Origin: an uncultured Acidobacteriota bacterium
GTDB lineage: Bacteria; Acidobacteriota; JAAYUB01
Assembly (NCBI GenBank): GCA_937925645.1
Contig: CALAMB010000362.1
Span: 1-17,531, forward strand
Direction: 5' to 3'
DNA: 17,531 bases
This document shows, piece by piece, positions 1-7,160 of this stretch. Below the pieces are notes generated by a model that was given only the letters and a program-made list of their open reading frames with translations, was not told the origin of the DNA and did no database searches. Numbering within the stretch: the first letter of the stretch is position 1; every line of letters starts with the position of its first letter. Position numbers and translations under genes: made by a program.

Positions 1-1878
1 GGCCCAGAAGCAGCTGCCGTCCTTGCGGAGGTAGCGCTTGATGAGCGGAATCCAGCTCTGCTCGCCGGCCTCGATGATCCCGGTGATGGCGTCCTCCCGG
101 GCGATGTCGTCGGGATGGGTCAGATCCCGCCAGTGGGCGCCCCGGAGCTCGTCGGCGGAATAGCCGATCATGTTCAGGAACGCCGAATTGGCCTCGGTGA
201 TGAAACCGTCCAGCGTGCAGAAGACGATCCCGATGACCGAACCCTCGAACATGGCGCGGACGCGCAGCTCGCTGTCCAGCAGCGCCTGGTGGGCCCGGCT
301 GCGGGATTGCCGGGCGAGGGCGAGACTGACGAGGTCGGCCATGGAGGCGATGAAATGCTCCTCATCGGGCGTCCATTCGCGGGGACCGCCGGCGTGCTCA
401 CAGGCGAGCACGCCGCGGAAACGACCCTCCATGGTGACGGGGGCGAACAGCAGGGCGGTGATGCCGCCGTCCAGGAACCGGCGGGCGTGCGCTCGAGTGC
501 GCGGATCGACGGCCACTTCGGTCACCGCGATGGAGCGGGAGCGCTGGAAGGGGTCCGGGCGGCCGCCGGCGGCGATCAGTTCGGCGATGGGGTGGAGGTG
601 TTCCGGCGGGAGCATGTCGTGGAAGCCGGTGGCGTCCGCGTGGGGGGCCAGCCACGACCAGACGCGCGCGACGCTCAACGTTCGCCGGATGTCCGACTCC
701 ATCCGGTTGAGCAGGCGCTCCGGGTCGGCGTCGACGAATTCCGCCGAACGCGTCAGTTCAATCAGTGTCTGGTTCATTCGGTGCAGGCGCTGCTCGCTGA
801 GCCGCAGGTCGCGCTCGGCCGTGGCCGCCGCCAGGTAGTTGCCGATCAGCTCGCTGCTGATCCGGAGAAACTGCACGTCCTCGGCCTTCAGGCGGGTGGT
901 TTCCGCCGTGGTGGCCACACCCATGACGCCGCGCAGTTGTCCGCTGCTGGCCAGGATCGGAATCCACGCGGAGGCCAGCAGCCGGCGGTCGGCCAGGTAC
1001 TGCCGCTCCGCCGCCGCCTCGGCCGGCGGGATGGATAGACTGTCCAGGAGGATGATCTCGTTGCGGCGCAGCCGCTCCATGGCCCAGGCATACGCGGTGA
1101 GGTCGTGGTCCGGCGGGAACAGCAGGCCCGGCGGGCTTCCCGGTCGCGTCCATTCGTGGACGACGGTGGGGCGCATCTGGTCGTCCATGAAGCCCAGCAG
1201 GACGCATTCGGCGTCCAGGATGCGACCCCAGATCTCGAGGATCCGATTGAAATCCTCGACCGGGTGGGACATGAGGATCCGCGACGTCAGCGCCAGTCCC
1301 TCCTCCAGCTCCAGGCGGCGGCGCAGGCGGGCCTCGGCGTCGCGGCGCTCTTCGATCTGCCGGAAGAGCATCCGGTTGGCGCGCAGCAGCTCCCGGTTCC
1401 GTTCCTCGAAAATCGTGGCCACATCGGAGGCGGTCAAGGCGGCGGAGTCGGGTGGGTCGTCAGCCGTGGCGAGGACCCGGTTGACCATGACGACGCCCCG
1501 AATCAGCGGGTCCGATGTGAGATTGGTGCCGGTGCTCATCATGCGGATCCAGCGATCGTCCCGGGTGCGCAGGCGCAGCGTCTCCGTGCGCGACGCGCCG
1601 GGGCGGTTCAGGATTTCAGCGTGGGCCTCCAGGCAGGCGGCCCGGTCGTCGGGGTGGATGAAGTCGAACGCCAGCCGCCCCACCAACTCGTCGGGCAGCC
1701 AGCCCGTGGCGGAGGTGACGGCCAGACTCACCTCTCGGCAGATGCCGTCGCGGTCGATGACCACGTAAATGTCGTCGGAGTGGCCCAGCAGCGTCTGGAT
1801 CAGCGAGGGAAAATCGGCCGCGGCCGCTGTCGGGGCGGGCGGTTCCGGTTCCTTGGATTTCAGTCGGTCGGTGGCCAT
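1..1878 (-). CDS. PAS-GAF-GAF-PAS multidomain sensor protein, 3' end cut by the window edge
   Basis: The frame is open from the ATG at 1878 to base 1 (626 codons) with no stop, so the C-terminal output domain lies outside the window. Visible order: a PAS domain at about residues 20-135 (DDIYVVIDRDG; FIHPDDRAACLEAH), a helical coiled-coil linker at about 147-205 rich in E, R and L, a GAF domain at about 207-350 (GVMGVATTAE), a second GAF at about 370-525 (FRGVLACEHAGG; DEEHFIASMADLVSLAL), and a second PAS from about 540 (SVIGIVFCTLDGFITEANSA; THPDDIA). Such architectures usually end in a histidine kinase or a GGDEF/EAL domain; which one cannot be told here. There is no signal peptide or membrane segment, so a cytoplasmic sensor is likely. 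The start lies 13 nt after the pduT-like stop with GGAG four bases upstream, which suggests it is the last known gene of the BMC operon. An alternative ATG at 1888 is in another frame that stops at 1616 and is not coding. Confidence 0.88.
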   Translation of the reverse strand, partial: MATDRLKSKEPEPPAPTAAAADFPSLIQTLLGHSDDIYVVIDRDGICREVSLAVTSATGWLPDELVGRLAFDFIHPDDRAACLEAHAEILNRPGASRTETLRLRTRDDRWIRMMSTGTNLTSDPLIRGVVMVNRVLATADDPPDSAALTASDVATIFEERNRELLRANRMLFRQIEERRDAEARLRRRLELEEGLALTSRILMSHPVEDFNRILEIWGRILDAECVLLGFMDDQMRPTVVHEWTRPGSPPGLLFPPDHDLTAYAWAMERLRRNEIILLDSLSIPPAEAAAERQYLADRRLLASAWIPILASSGQLRGVMGVATTAETTRLKAEDVQFLRISSELIGNYLAAATAERDLRLSEQRLHRMNQTLIELTRSAEFVDADPERLLNRMESDIRRTLSVARVWSWLAPHADATGFHDMLPPEHLHPIAELIAAGGRPDPFQRSRSIAVTEVAVDPRTRAHARRFLDGGITALLFAPVTMEGRFRGVLACEHAGGPREWTPDEEHFIASMADLVSLALARQSRSRAHQALLDSELRVRAMFEGSVIGIVFCTLDGFITEANSAFLNMIGYSADELRGAHWRDLTHPDDIAREDAITGIIEAGEQSWIPLIKRYLRKDGSCFWA

Positions 1879-1891
1879 CCCGCTCCATGTT

Positions 1892-2443
1892 TCAGACGAG
1901 GAATTTCTGGACATCCCCGTGGGGCGCCGGGATGACCACCGCGGCCACGAAGAGCCCGGTGTGGGCGATGGCCGCCTCCCCGGCCCGGATCGCCGCCTCG
2001 ACATCGGCGACCGAGCCGGTCAGGATCAGGACCGCCTTGCCGCCGATGCCGTTGGCGAGGCGGATCTCGACGAGGTCCACGGCGGCGGCCTTGGCGGCCG
2101 CGTCGCCGGCGAGGATGCCTGTCAGGGCCGAGTAGCTTTCCAGCACGCCCACCGCGTCCAGCGCGGCGAAGGCGGCGGTGCCGGTGAGCGCGGGAAACAC
2201 CTGCGGCTGCACGTTGGGGATGATGAACTCGTCCACGATGGCGCCCGGCGCGGCGGCCTTGCCGGCGGCGATGGCGGCCTCGACGCTGGACACCTCGCCG
2301 TGGACGAGCGTCATGTACTTGCCCGGACAGATGCTCTTCGAGGCGAACAGCTCCACCGCGGCCGCCTTGACCATGGCGTCGGCGGCCAAGATGCCGCGGG
2401 CGATGCTGTTGAATTCCAGGGCTCCGATGGCGCTGGCAATCAT
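1892..2443 (-). CDS. pduT: PduT-like tandem-BMC-domain shell protein with Fe-S cysteine
   Basis: 183 aa, the usual length for PduT (about 184). It has two BMC domains in tandem: residues 1-90 open with SAIGALEFNSIARGILAAD and residues 95-183 open with AVGVLESYSALTGILAGD. Proteins of this kind form pseudohexameric trimers that tile microcompartment shells. The first domain carries SICPGKYM with Cys39, equivalent to the PduT cysteine that, threefold repeated, holds a 4Fe-4S cluster in the central pore. The C-terminal domain has GIGGKAVLILTG and ends in VIPAPHGDVQ. The start is decided by AAGGAG seven bases upstream of the ATG and by an ATGA overlap with the pduS-like stop, so the two are translationally coupled. 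PduS and PduT are known partners for moving electrons across the shell in propanediol-type BMCs; the substrate of this BMC is unknown. Confidence 0.93.
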   Translation of the reverse strand: MIASAIGALEFNSIARGILAADAMVKAAAVELFASKSICPGKYMTLVHGEVSSVEAAIAAGKAAAPGAIVDEFIIPNVQPQVFPALTGTAAFAALDAVGVLESYSALTGILAGDAAAKAAAVDLVEIRLANGIGGKAVLILTGSVADVEAAIRAGEAAIAHTGLFVAAVVIPAPHGDVQKFLV

Positions 2444-3813
2444 GCGATGTCTCCTTCACGGGATCTGCGGGCGCGGGGCGGGATGGTGGCGATGACCACG
2501 ACGTCGTCCGCGCGCACCACCGTTCCGGCGGCGGGCGTGTGAACGTGGGCGCCCGGGGCGCCGGCCGGCGCCCGGCCGACGGCCTGCCCCGCGGCCACCC
2601 GCTGCCCGGCGCGGACCGCCGGTTCCGCCGGGACGCCGGCGTGCTGCCGGAGCGGCAGGCGGAGCTCCACCGGCACCGGCAGGCGCCCGGCGAATTCGGC
2701 CGGCCGGTCATAGGCGTCGAGGCGCAGGTGATGGATCAGCCGGCGGGTGGGCACGGTGAACAACTCCGCGTCGGCCCGTTCGACCGGATCGCCGGCGGGC
2801 GCGGCCGGGCGGGGGAAGTTCCGGCGCGACTCCATGATGAGCCGTCGCGGCGACAGGTCGAACGGGCAGGCGACCAGGGAGCAGAGGCCGCAACCCGAGC
2901 AGTGGAAGACCGTGTCGGAGTGGAGGTCGCGGTAGTCCCGGGCCGAGCCGATGAGGCGCATCAACTTGTGCGGCTCGATGTCGTGGCCGATGAGGTAGCG
3001 GGAACACAGTTCGGTGCACTTGCGACACTGGCAGCAGATGTGTTCCGCGATCTTGACGGAATAGTGCAGCGGCCGGGTGCGCTCCAGGATGGCCGGGTGG
3101 TCGGCGGGCAGCGCGATCAGGGCCGCCGTGGTCTTGGTCACCGGCGCGTCCAGGTCGGTCAGCGCGCCCATGAGCACGCCCCCCTCCAGGAAGCGGGCGT
3201 CGGGCGCCGTCGCGCCGCCCGCCGCGGCGGCCAGCTCGCGGAACGGCGTGCCGATGGCCGCCTCGACGGTGACGGGGCGGGCCACCGCGCCGCCGACGGT
3301 CACAAAGCGCCGCGTCAGGGGGACGCCGCGCAGCGCGTCGTGGATCGCCTTGAAGGTGGCGGCGTTGCCCACGAAATAGCCGGCGTCCGCCGGGATGGTG
3401 CGCTGGGGCAGCACCCGGCCGGCGACGTCCCGGATGACGAAGAACTCGTCGCCGGACGGGTAGATGTCCGGCAGCGTCGCCAGCCGGAGTGGCACCCCGT
3501 CCGCCGTCGGGGCGAGACGCGCGGCCAGGTCGGCGTGCTTCGCCTTGACCGCGAGGGCCACCTCGGCGGCGCCGCAGGCCCGGGCCACGGCGCCGGCGCC
3601 GGCCACGACTTCGTCCAGGTGGTTGGCCAACAGGTGGCGGTCGGTGGCGAGCAGCGGCTCGCACTCGGCGCCGTTGATGATCACGGTGTGCAAGCGGGGC
3701 CGCAGCTTTCGGTGAGTGGGGAAGCCGCCGCCGCCCATGCCGACGACGCCGGCCTCCTCGATGCGCTGCTGGAGTGTGGGGAAATCGACAGCCGGCGGAC
3801 GGGCGGCGGGCAT
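2440..3813 (-). CDS. pduS: PduS-like flavin/iron-sulfur electron-transfer protein (RnfC family) of a BMC
   Basis: 457 aa, close to the usual PduS length of about 450. The N-terminal half is the RnfC/NuoF-like flavin- and NADH-binding fold, with VVGMGGGGFPTHRK at residues 23-36, IINGAECEPLLATD at about 45-58 and IYPSGDE at 117-123. Two 4Fe-4S sites follow: Cys260-x2-Cys263-x2-Cys266-x3-Cys270, and Cys305-x2-Cys308-x2-Cys311-x4-Cys316-Pro. The C-terminus (about 360-445) is a barrel-sandwich segment with HTPAAGTVV near its end. In propanediol metabolosomes PduS is a cob(III)alamin reductase or NADH dehydrogenase and binds PduT. Here no cobalamin enzyme is in view, so NAD+ recycling through the shell is an equally good reading. 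It starts 7 nt after the BMC-P stop, with AGGGG five bases ahead of the ATG, and overlaps pduT by four bases. Confidence 0.92.
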   Translation of the reverse strand: MPAARPPAVDFPTLQQRIEEAGVVGMGGGGFPTHRKLRPRLHTVIINGAECEPLLATDRHLLANHLDEVVAGAGAVARACGAAEVALAVKAKHADLAARLAPTADGVPLRLATLPDIYPSGDEFFVIRDVAGRVLPQRTIPADAGYFVGNAATFKAIHDALRGVPLTRRFVTVGGAVARPVTVEAAIGTPFRELAAAAGGATAPDARFLEGGVLMGALTDLDAPVTKTTAALIALPADHPAILERTRPLHYSVKIAEHICCQCRKCTELCSRYLIGHDIEPHKLMRLIGSARDYRDLHSDTVFHCSGCGLCSLVACPFDLSPRRLIMESRRNFPRPAAPAGDPVERADAELFTVPTRRLIHHLRLDAYDRPAEFAGRLPVPVELRLPLRQHAGVPAEPAVRAGQRVAAGQAVGRAPAGAPGAHVHTPAAGTVVRADDVVVIATIPPRARRSREGDIA

Positions 3814-3820
3814 GCGGCCC

Positions 3821-4090
3821 CTATCGGTCCAGGCAGATGGAGTCGATGATGGCGATGATGGCGGTGTCGACGGGGTGGTCCTTCATGCCATGGGAGAGGC
3901 GGGCCGAGGAGCCGCTGACGCACAGGACGCGCTCGCCGGCTCCGGCGCCCACGGTGTCGACGGCGATGATGTACCCGCCCGGCGTCCCGTCGGCCGGGTT
4001 CAGCCGTTCGACGATGAGGAGCTTCTTCCCCTCGAGCCGGGGATCCTTGCGGGTGGCTACAACCGTGCCGCACACTCGACCGATGATCAT
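3821..4090 (-). CDS. eutN: BMC-P (EutN/CcmL family) pentameric vertex protein
   Basis: 89 aa, the normal size for this family (about 85-100). It starts [17 protein letters not shown], followed by [12 protein letters not shown] and, near the middle, [25 protein letters not shown], which together are the hallmark of EutN/CcmL/PduN beta-barrel proteins. Five copies close each vertex of a polyhedral microcompartment shell. The C-terminus ([15 protein letters not shown]) is the usual last strand and helix. There is no strong Shine-Dalgarno sequence ahead of the ATG (only a weak GGACAG), and the gene lies 54 nt after the BMC-H stop beyond a terminator-like hairpin. Both features would keep its output low, in line with the 12 vertices against hundreds of hexamers per shell. 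The next gene, pduS-like, follows after 7 nt. Confidence 0.94.
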   Translation of the reverse strand: MIIGRVCGTVVATRKDPRLEGKKLLIVERLNPADGTPGGYIIAVDTVGAGAGERVLCVSGSSARLSHGMKDHPVDTAIIAIIDSICLDR

Positions 4091-4104
4091 CGCGTCTGTC
4101 CGGG

Positions 4105-4136
4105 AAAAAAAGTCTGGGGGATGCGGCGCACCCCCC
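4105..4136 (-). terminator. Hairpin plus T7 run between BMC-H and BMC-P: partial terminator / attenuator
   Basis: Read on the minus strand, nine bases after the BMC-H stop codon there is a G-rich arm (GGGGGGTGCG), one central base and a C-rich arm (CGCATCCCCC). This gives eight to ten base pairs with one G-T wobble and a tiny loop. It is followed by AGAC and seven T residues (4105-4111). The four bases between stem and T-run make it weaker than an ideal intrinsic terminator, and downstream genes of the same operon have no obvious own promoter, so partial read-through is the best reading. An mRNA-stabilising 3' hairpin for the BMC-H transcript is the alternative. Confidence 0.6.
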
Positions 4137-4144
4137 GGATCGCG

Positions 4145-4453
4145 CTATGCCTTGCCTCTGGTCCGGTCCCGAGGGACGATGGGCAGCGTTTCGTCCAGAT
4201 TCGCATGCGGCCGCGGGATCACATGGACGGCGATCAGTTCGCCCACCTTGCGGGCGGCCGCCGCGCCGGCGTCCGTGGCGGCTTTCACGGCGGCGACATC
4301 GCCGCGCACGATCGCCGTGTTGAGGCCGCCGCCAGTCTTCTCGTATCCGATCAGCACAACTTTGGCCGCCTTGACCATGGCGTCGGCGGCTTCCACCATG
4401 GCGGTGAAACCTCGGGTCTCGATCATGCCCAGGGCTTCCAAGGATTCGCTCAT
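4145..4453 (-). CDS. BMC-H hexameric shell protein (PduA/EutM/CcmK family)
   Basis: 102 aa, a single BMC domain. It starts [20 protein letters not shown], then [39 protein letters not shown] and [16 protein letters not shown], nearly the textbook EutM/PduA signature. Six copies make one hexagonal tile of the shell; metabolites pass through the central pore. The pore loop here reads K39-T-G-G-G43, where PduA has K-I-G-S-G, so the pore-lining serine is replaced by glycine. The start at 4453 is set by AGGAGG seven bases upstream. The in-frame ATG at 4510 lies upstream of the predicted transcription start and is rejected. It is the first gene of the operon, a position suited to the most abundant shell component. 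PduA and EutM orthologues cannot be told apart from sequence alone, so no symbol is given. Confidence 0.96.
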   Translation of the reverse strand: MSESLEALGMIETRGFTAMVEAADAMVKAAKVVLIGYEKTGGGLNTAIVRGDVAAVKAATDAGAAAARKVGELIAVHVIPRPHANLDETLPIVPRDRTRGKA

Positions 4454-4460
4454 ACGATTG

Positions 4461-4466
4461 CCTCCT
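4461..4466 (-). promoter_or_regulatory. Ribosome binding site of the BMC-H gene
   Basis: The minus strand reads AGGAGG here, a full Shine-Dalgarno match, seven bases before the ATG at 4453. It selects that ATG over the in-frame ATG 57 bases upstream, and its strength contrasts with the weak site of the downstream BMC-P gene. Confidence 0.85.
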
Positions 4467-4495
4467 GATCCTGTCGCGGGGTAGATGATGGTTGG

Positions 4496-4524
4496 ATTGT
4501 AAAAGAGCATCGGGCGTTTTTCAA
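4496..4524 (-). promoter_or_regulatory. Sigma70-type promoter of the BMC operon
   Basis: On the minus strand TTGAAA (4519-4524), a 17-base spacer and TACAAT (4496-4501) form a near-consensus promoter. Transcription would begin near 4489, giving a leader of about 35 nt that contains the strong ribosome binding site. The surrounding bases are AT-rich in an otherwise GC-rich window. No operator or riboswitch was recognised in the short leader. Confidence 0.8.
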
Positions 4525-4564
4525 TATAAAAGATGGACTTGCGTGCCCGCGCCGGCGATTTCGC

Positions 4565-4594
4565 TTGTCTCGCCGCGGACCGTTTGGGTATAGT
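4565..4594 (+). promoter_or_regulatory. Possible promoter of the rhomboid gene
   Basis: TTGTCT (4565-4570), an 18-base spacer and TATAGT (4589-4594) resemble a -35/-10 pair on the plus strand. The start codon at 4603 is only eight bases past the -10, so a transcript from here would be almost leaderless. Yet GTGGAGG lies just ahead of the ATG and would then fall upstream of the transcript start. One of the two signals must be fortuitous. Confidence 0.3.
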
Positions 4595-4602
4595 GGAGGC
4601 CC

Positions 4603-5328
4603 ATGAGCTACACCCACCAGACCCGCGTCCGGTTCGGCCCGCCCCTGACCCCGGTGGTCAAGACGCTCCTCATCCTCAACATCGCGGTTTATCTGGGGCA
4701 GACATTCGACCGCTCCCTGCATTTCTATTGGCTTGATCTCTGGATGAGCCTGATTCCGGTGACGGTGACGCTGGGCGGTCAGGTCTGGCGCCTGGTCACC
4801 TACATGTTCCTGCATGGCCCCCAACTCCTGCACATCGTGTTCAACATGCTCATCTTGTGGATGTTCGGGCCGGAAATCGAGGGGATCCTGGGCCGGCGCC
4901 GGTTTGTGGCCTTCTACCTGATCACCGGCGTCGGCGCCGGCCTGTGCAGTCTGGCGGTCAGCCCGTTTTCCACCGCCGCCATCGTGGGGGCGTCGGGCGC
5001 CATGTACGCGATTTTGCTGGCGTACGCCCTGTACTTTCCCAACCGGTACCTGCTCGTGTTCTTCGTGCTGCCGGTGAAGGCGAAGTACCTGGTGGCGGTG
5101 ACCATTGTCCTGGAGCTGATGTTCTCGCTATCGGGGGTGCAGGACGGCGTCGCCCACGTGGCGCATCTCGGGGGGATGGCCTTCGGCTACCTCCTGCTCA
5201 GGTACCGGACCCTGCTGCCGGACCTGAAATATCGCTGGCTCCGGCTGCGGGGCTGGTGGTACCGGCGCAAGTTCAAGGTGTACCGGAACGATCCGCCGCG
5301 CCGGGGCGGCCCGTGGGGTCCCCACTGA
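4603..5328 (+). CDS. Rhomboid family intramembrane serine protease
   Basis: 241 aa with about six membrane helices between residues 20 and 200. The family motifs are present: HIVFNM (His77, Asn81) in the second helix, GASGA at 129-133 with catalytic Ser131, and [10 protein letters not shown] with catalytic His188. Rhomboids cut transmembrane substrates within the inner membrane. The C-terminal 40 residues are strongly basic and aromatic ([15 protein letters not shown]) and probably face the cytoplasm; they are the least conserved part. The ATG at 4603 is preceded by GTGGAGG. It is divergent from the BMC operon (149-base shared gap) and convergent with the cytochrome operon, so nothing in its context points to a substrate. 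Confidence 0.94.
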   Translation: MSYTHQTRVRFGPPLTPVVKTLLILNIAVYLGQTFDRSLHFYWLDLWMSLIPVTVTLGGQVWRLVTYMFLHGPQLLHIVFNMLILWMFGPEIEGILGRRRFVAFYLITGVGAGLCSLAVSPFSTAAIVGASGAMYAILLAYALYFPNRYLLVFFVLPVKAKYLVAVTIVLELMFSLSGVQDGVAHVAHLGGMAFGYLLLRYRTLLPDLKYRWLRLRGWWYRRKFKVYRNDPPRRGGPWGPH

Positions 5329-5410
5329 TCCTCGCCGCGGCCCTGCCGGACGGCGCCGCGACGGCGTCCGGTCGCCGGCCGTGCCGTCACGATCCCAACC
5401 GTTGCTGACA

Positions 5411-5442
5411 AACAGAAAAGGCCGCAGGCGGCGCCTGCGGCC
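5411..5442 (-). terminator. Rho-independent terminator of the cytochrome operon
   Basis: On the minus strand, GGCCGCAGGC and GCCTGCGGCC form a perfect 10-bp stem around a three-base loop (plus-strand 5420-5442), directly followed by CTTTTCTGTTTG. It lies 70 bases beyond the stop of the pentaheme cytochrome gene. On the plus strand the stem is followed only by TGCGGTTTCG, so it might also weakly terminate the convergent rhomboid transcript. Confidence 0.85.
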
Positions 5443-5467
5443 TGCGGTTTCGAATGGCGCGGCCCGC

Positions 5468-5485
5468 CCCCGGCGTGCGCCGGGG
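5468..5485. other. Short GC hairpin between the cytochrome stop and its terminator
   Basis: CCCCGGCG and CGCCGGGG are exact inverted repeats separated by two bases, so a seven-pair stem with a four-base loop can form. No T-run follows on either strand. It may act as an upstream or backup structure to the terminator at 5411-5442, or be a by-product of high GC. Confidence 0.35.
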
Positions 5486-5511
5486 ACGGGGGGTGATCCC
5501 TGAACCGGAAC

Positions 5512-7149
5512 TCACTCCACTGTCGCGGAGCTTTCAGCCAGCACCACCGCCGACCCCGCGGCCATGGTGTCGTAGTAGCGGGTGAAGCGGGCGCTTTCCG
5601 CGTCGGTGCGGCCGGCCAGGTTCTTCGCCCAGCGGTAGCCGATGGACTGGTAGTACAACCGGGCCTCGACGGTGAACGGACCGGCCGCGCCGTTCGCGTC
5701 TACCGCGTAGCGGACCCGGTCGCCGCCGCCAATGAAATCGTCATCGTCGAACGCCGCCCCGTGCACCGCCACGTCCTTCGGCGCGGTCCGCTTGTCGAAG
5801 CCCCGGGGCAGCAGGCGGTTGTCCTTCAGGTACGAGACGGCGGTGAGCAGGCCGGTGGTGACCGCGCCCGCGGGATCGCCCAGAATCGGCTCGTACACCT
5901 GAACCTGGTCGCCGGCGGTGATCTCGTCGTAGTGCGGCTCGAAGCGGGCGGCGTCGGCGTCATTGTCGTTGCCAACGATGCGGCCGTCCGGCGAGACGGC
6001 GCCGGATTCGAACACGACCGCCCCGTTGCGGTCGCGGACGACGACGTGCAGCCAGGCGCGGCGGGACGGGTAGGCGGTGGGCAACTTGTGGCCGGCCCGG
6101 TTGACCACCGCGACTTCGGCCACCAGGCGCCCGCCGTCCGCGCGGGCGGCGGTCACCGCCAGCGTGGCGGATTCGGCGGCCAGGTGCGCCTCGGTGCGCC
6201 GGGCGGCTGCGTCCAGCTCCTCGGGGAGGGCGGCGACGCCCAACTCGCCGCGATACCGGTTGAGGATGCGCATCATCAGAGTGTTCCCGCCGAGGAAGGT
6301 GTGGGCCGAGACCGCAGGCCGCGGATCACCGAGCACGGGGGTGACCGCCGTCGGCTCCGCTTCGGGCGGCATGTGGCAGTCCTGGCAGCTCTGGGCGCCG
6401 GCATAGGCGCTGTGCTCCCATTCCAGGTACGGCACCTGCTCGGGCAGCTCGCCCACCACTTCGCCGTTCGGTCCCAGGGAGGCGGTGATGAGGGTGTGGC
6501 AGCTCGCACAGAGTCCCGCCTCGCCCATGTGGGCGGCCCTGGCCGGCGCGTAACCCGACGAGGAGAGCATGATCCGCCGCCGGCCGGCGTCCACGTCGAA
6601 CGGGCCGTGGATCATGGGTGCCGCGCCCGCCGCGGGGGCGTCAATTCCGAATCCGGCGGTGAAAGTGGACCGCTGTCCCAGGCCCGCGGCCGAGAGCTGA
6701 TGGCAGAGGGTGCACGACACGCCGTCCGCCGCCAGCGGGGCGTGCGCGGCCGCCGCCTGGCCCACCGGCAGGTTGGCGAACACCTCGCCTTGTTTGCCGG
6801 CGGTTTTCGCCAAATACCGGGCCATGGGCATGTGGCAGGCGCTGCACTCGTCCTCGATGGCGGCCTGGTGGGACGGGTGATCGGTGATCTCCCGGCGCAC
6901 GCCGGCCATCCAGTACGGATCGCGCGCGGAATTGGCCATCATGGTCGTCCGCCACTGATTTCCGAAAGACAGGTCCCGGCCGGACGGGGTGATGACGCCC
7001 GTGTGGCAGGCGAAGCAGACGTCGGCGGTGCCAAAGACCGGCGCCGGGCCGGCCGGGGCGCCGCCCGCCGATCCGCCGGCTAGAAGCGGGGCGCCGGCGG
7101 CCAGGGTAACCGCTGTCGCGAGGATTGATGCCAGCAACATGTTTCTCAT
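5512..7149 (-). CDS. Secreted pentaheme c-type cytochrome
   Basis: 545 aa from the ATG at 7149, chosen because GGGAGG lies five bases upstream, a signal peptide follows at once (MRNMLLASILATAVTLAAGA) and the preceding gene ends 11 nt earlier. A longer in-frame reading back to 7437 would run inside the upstream gene and adds an implausible R/P-rich stretch. Five CXXCH heme sites lie at residues 45-49, 102-106, 146-150, 214-218 and 255-259, all in the first half; spare histidines (His91, His94, His181, His246) could be distal ligands. The second half (about 290-545) has no hemes and looks beta-rich, with NRAGHKLPTAYPSRR, a motif I associate with secreted multiheme cytochromes of the c554 type. 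Role: electron transfer in the periplasm or at the cell surface; the partner is probably the cytochrome-barrel protein encoded just upstream. Confidence 0.9.
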   Translation of the reverse strand: MRNMLLASILATAVTLAAGAPLLAGGSAGGAPAGPAPVFGTADVCFACHTGVITPSGRDLSFGNQWRTTMMANSARDPYWMAGVRREITDHPSHQAAIEDECSACHMPMARYLAKTAGKQGEVFANLPVGQAAAAHAPLAADGVSCTLCHQLSAAGLGQRSTFTAGFGIDAPAAGAAPMIHGPFDVDAGRRRIMLSSSGYAPARAAHMGEAGLCASCHTLITASLGPNGEVVGELPEQVPYLEWEHSAYAGAQSCQDCHMPPEAEPTAVTPVLGDPRPAVSAHTFLGGNTLMMRILNRYRGELGVAALPEELDAAARRTEAHLAAESATLAVTAARADGGRLVAEVAVVNRAGHKLPTAYPSRRAWLHVVVRDRNGAVVFESGAVSPDGRIVGNDNDADAARFEPHYDEITAGDQVQVYEPILGDPAGAVTTGLLTAVSYLKDNRLLPRGFDKRTAPKDVAVHGAAFDDDDFIGGGDRVRYAVDANGAAGPFTVEARLYYQSIGYRWAKNLAGRTDAESARFTRYYDTMAAGSAVVLAESSATVE

Positions 7150-7154
7150 GACCG

Positions 7155-7160
7155 CCTCCC
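7155..7160 (-). promoter_or_regulatory. Ribosome binding site that fixes the pentaheme cytochrome start
   Basis: The minus strand reads GGGAGG five bases before the ATG at 7149 and immediately after the TAA stop of the upstream gene. It supports the start with a signal peptide over the longer in-frame reading. Confidence 0.75.

Noticed and set aside
2539..3849. Plus-strand open frame of 436 codons opposite the pduS-like gene
   Set aside because: It is the complement of a gene with all expected cysteines and an NADH motif; the translation is Arg/Gly-rich and featureless.
4454..4510. Upstream start of the BMC-H gene at 4510
   Set aside because: The predicted -10 element lies at 4496-4501, so this ATG is upstream of the transcript start; the ATG at 4453 has AGGAGG at the right distance and fits the family's N-terminus.
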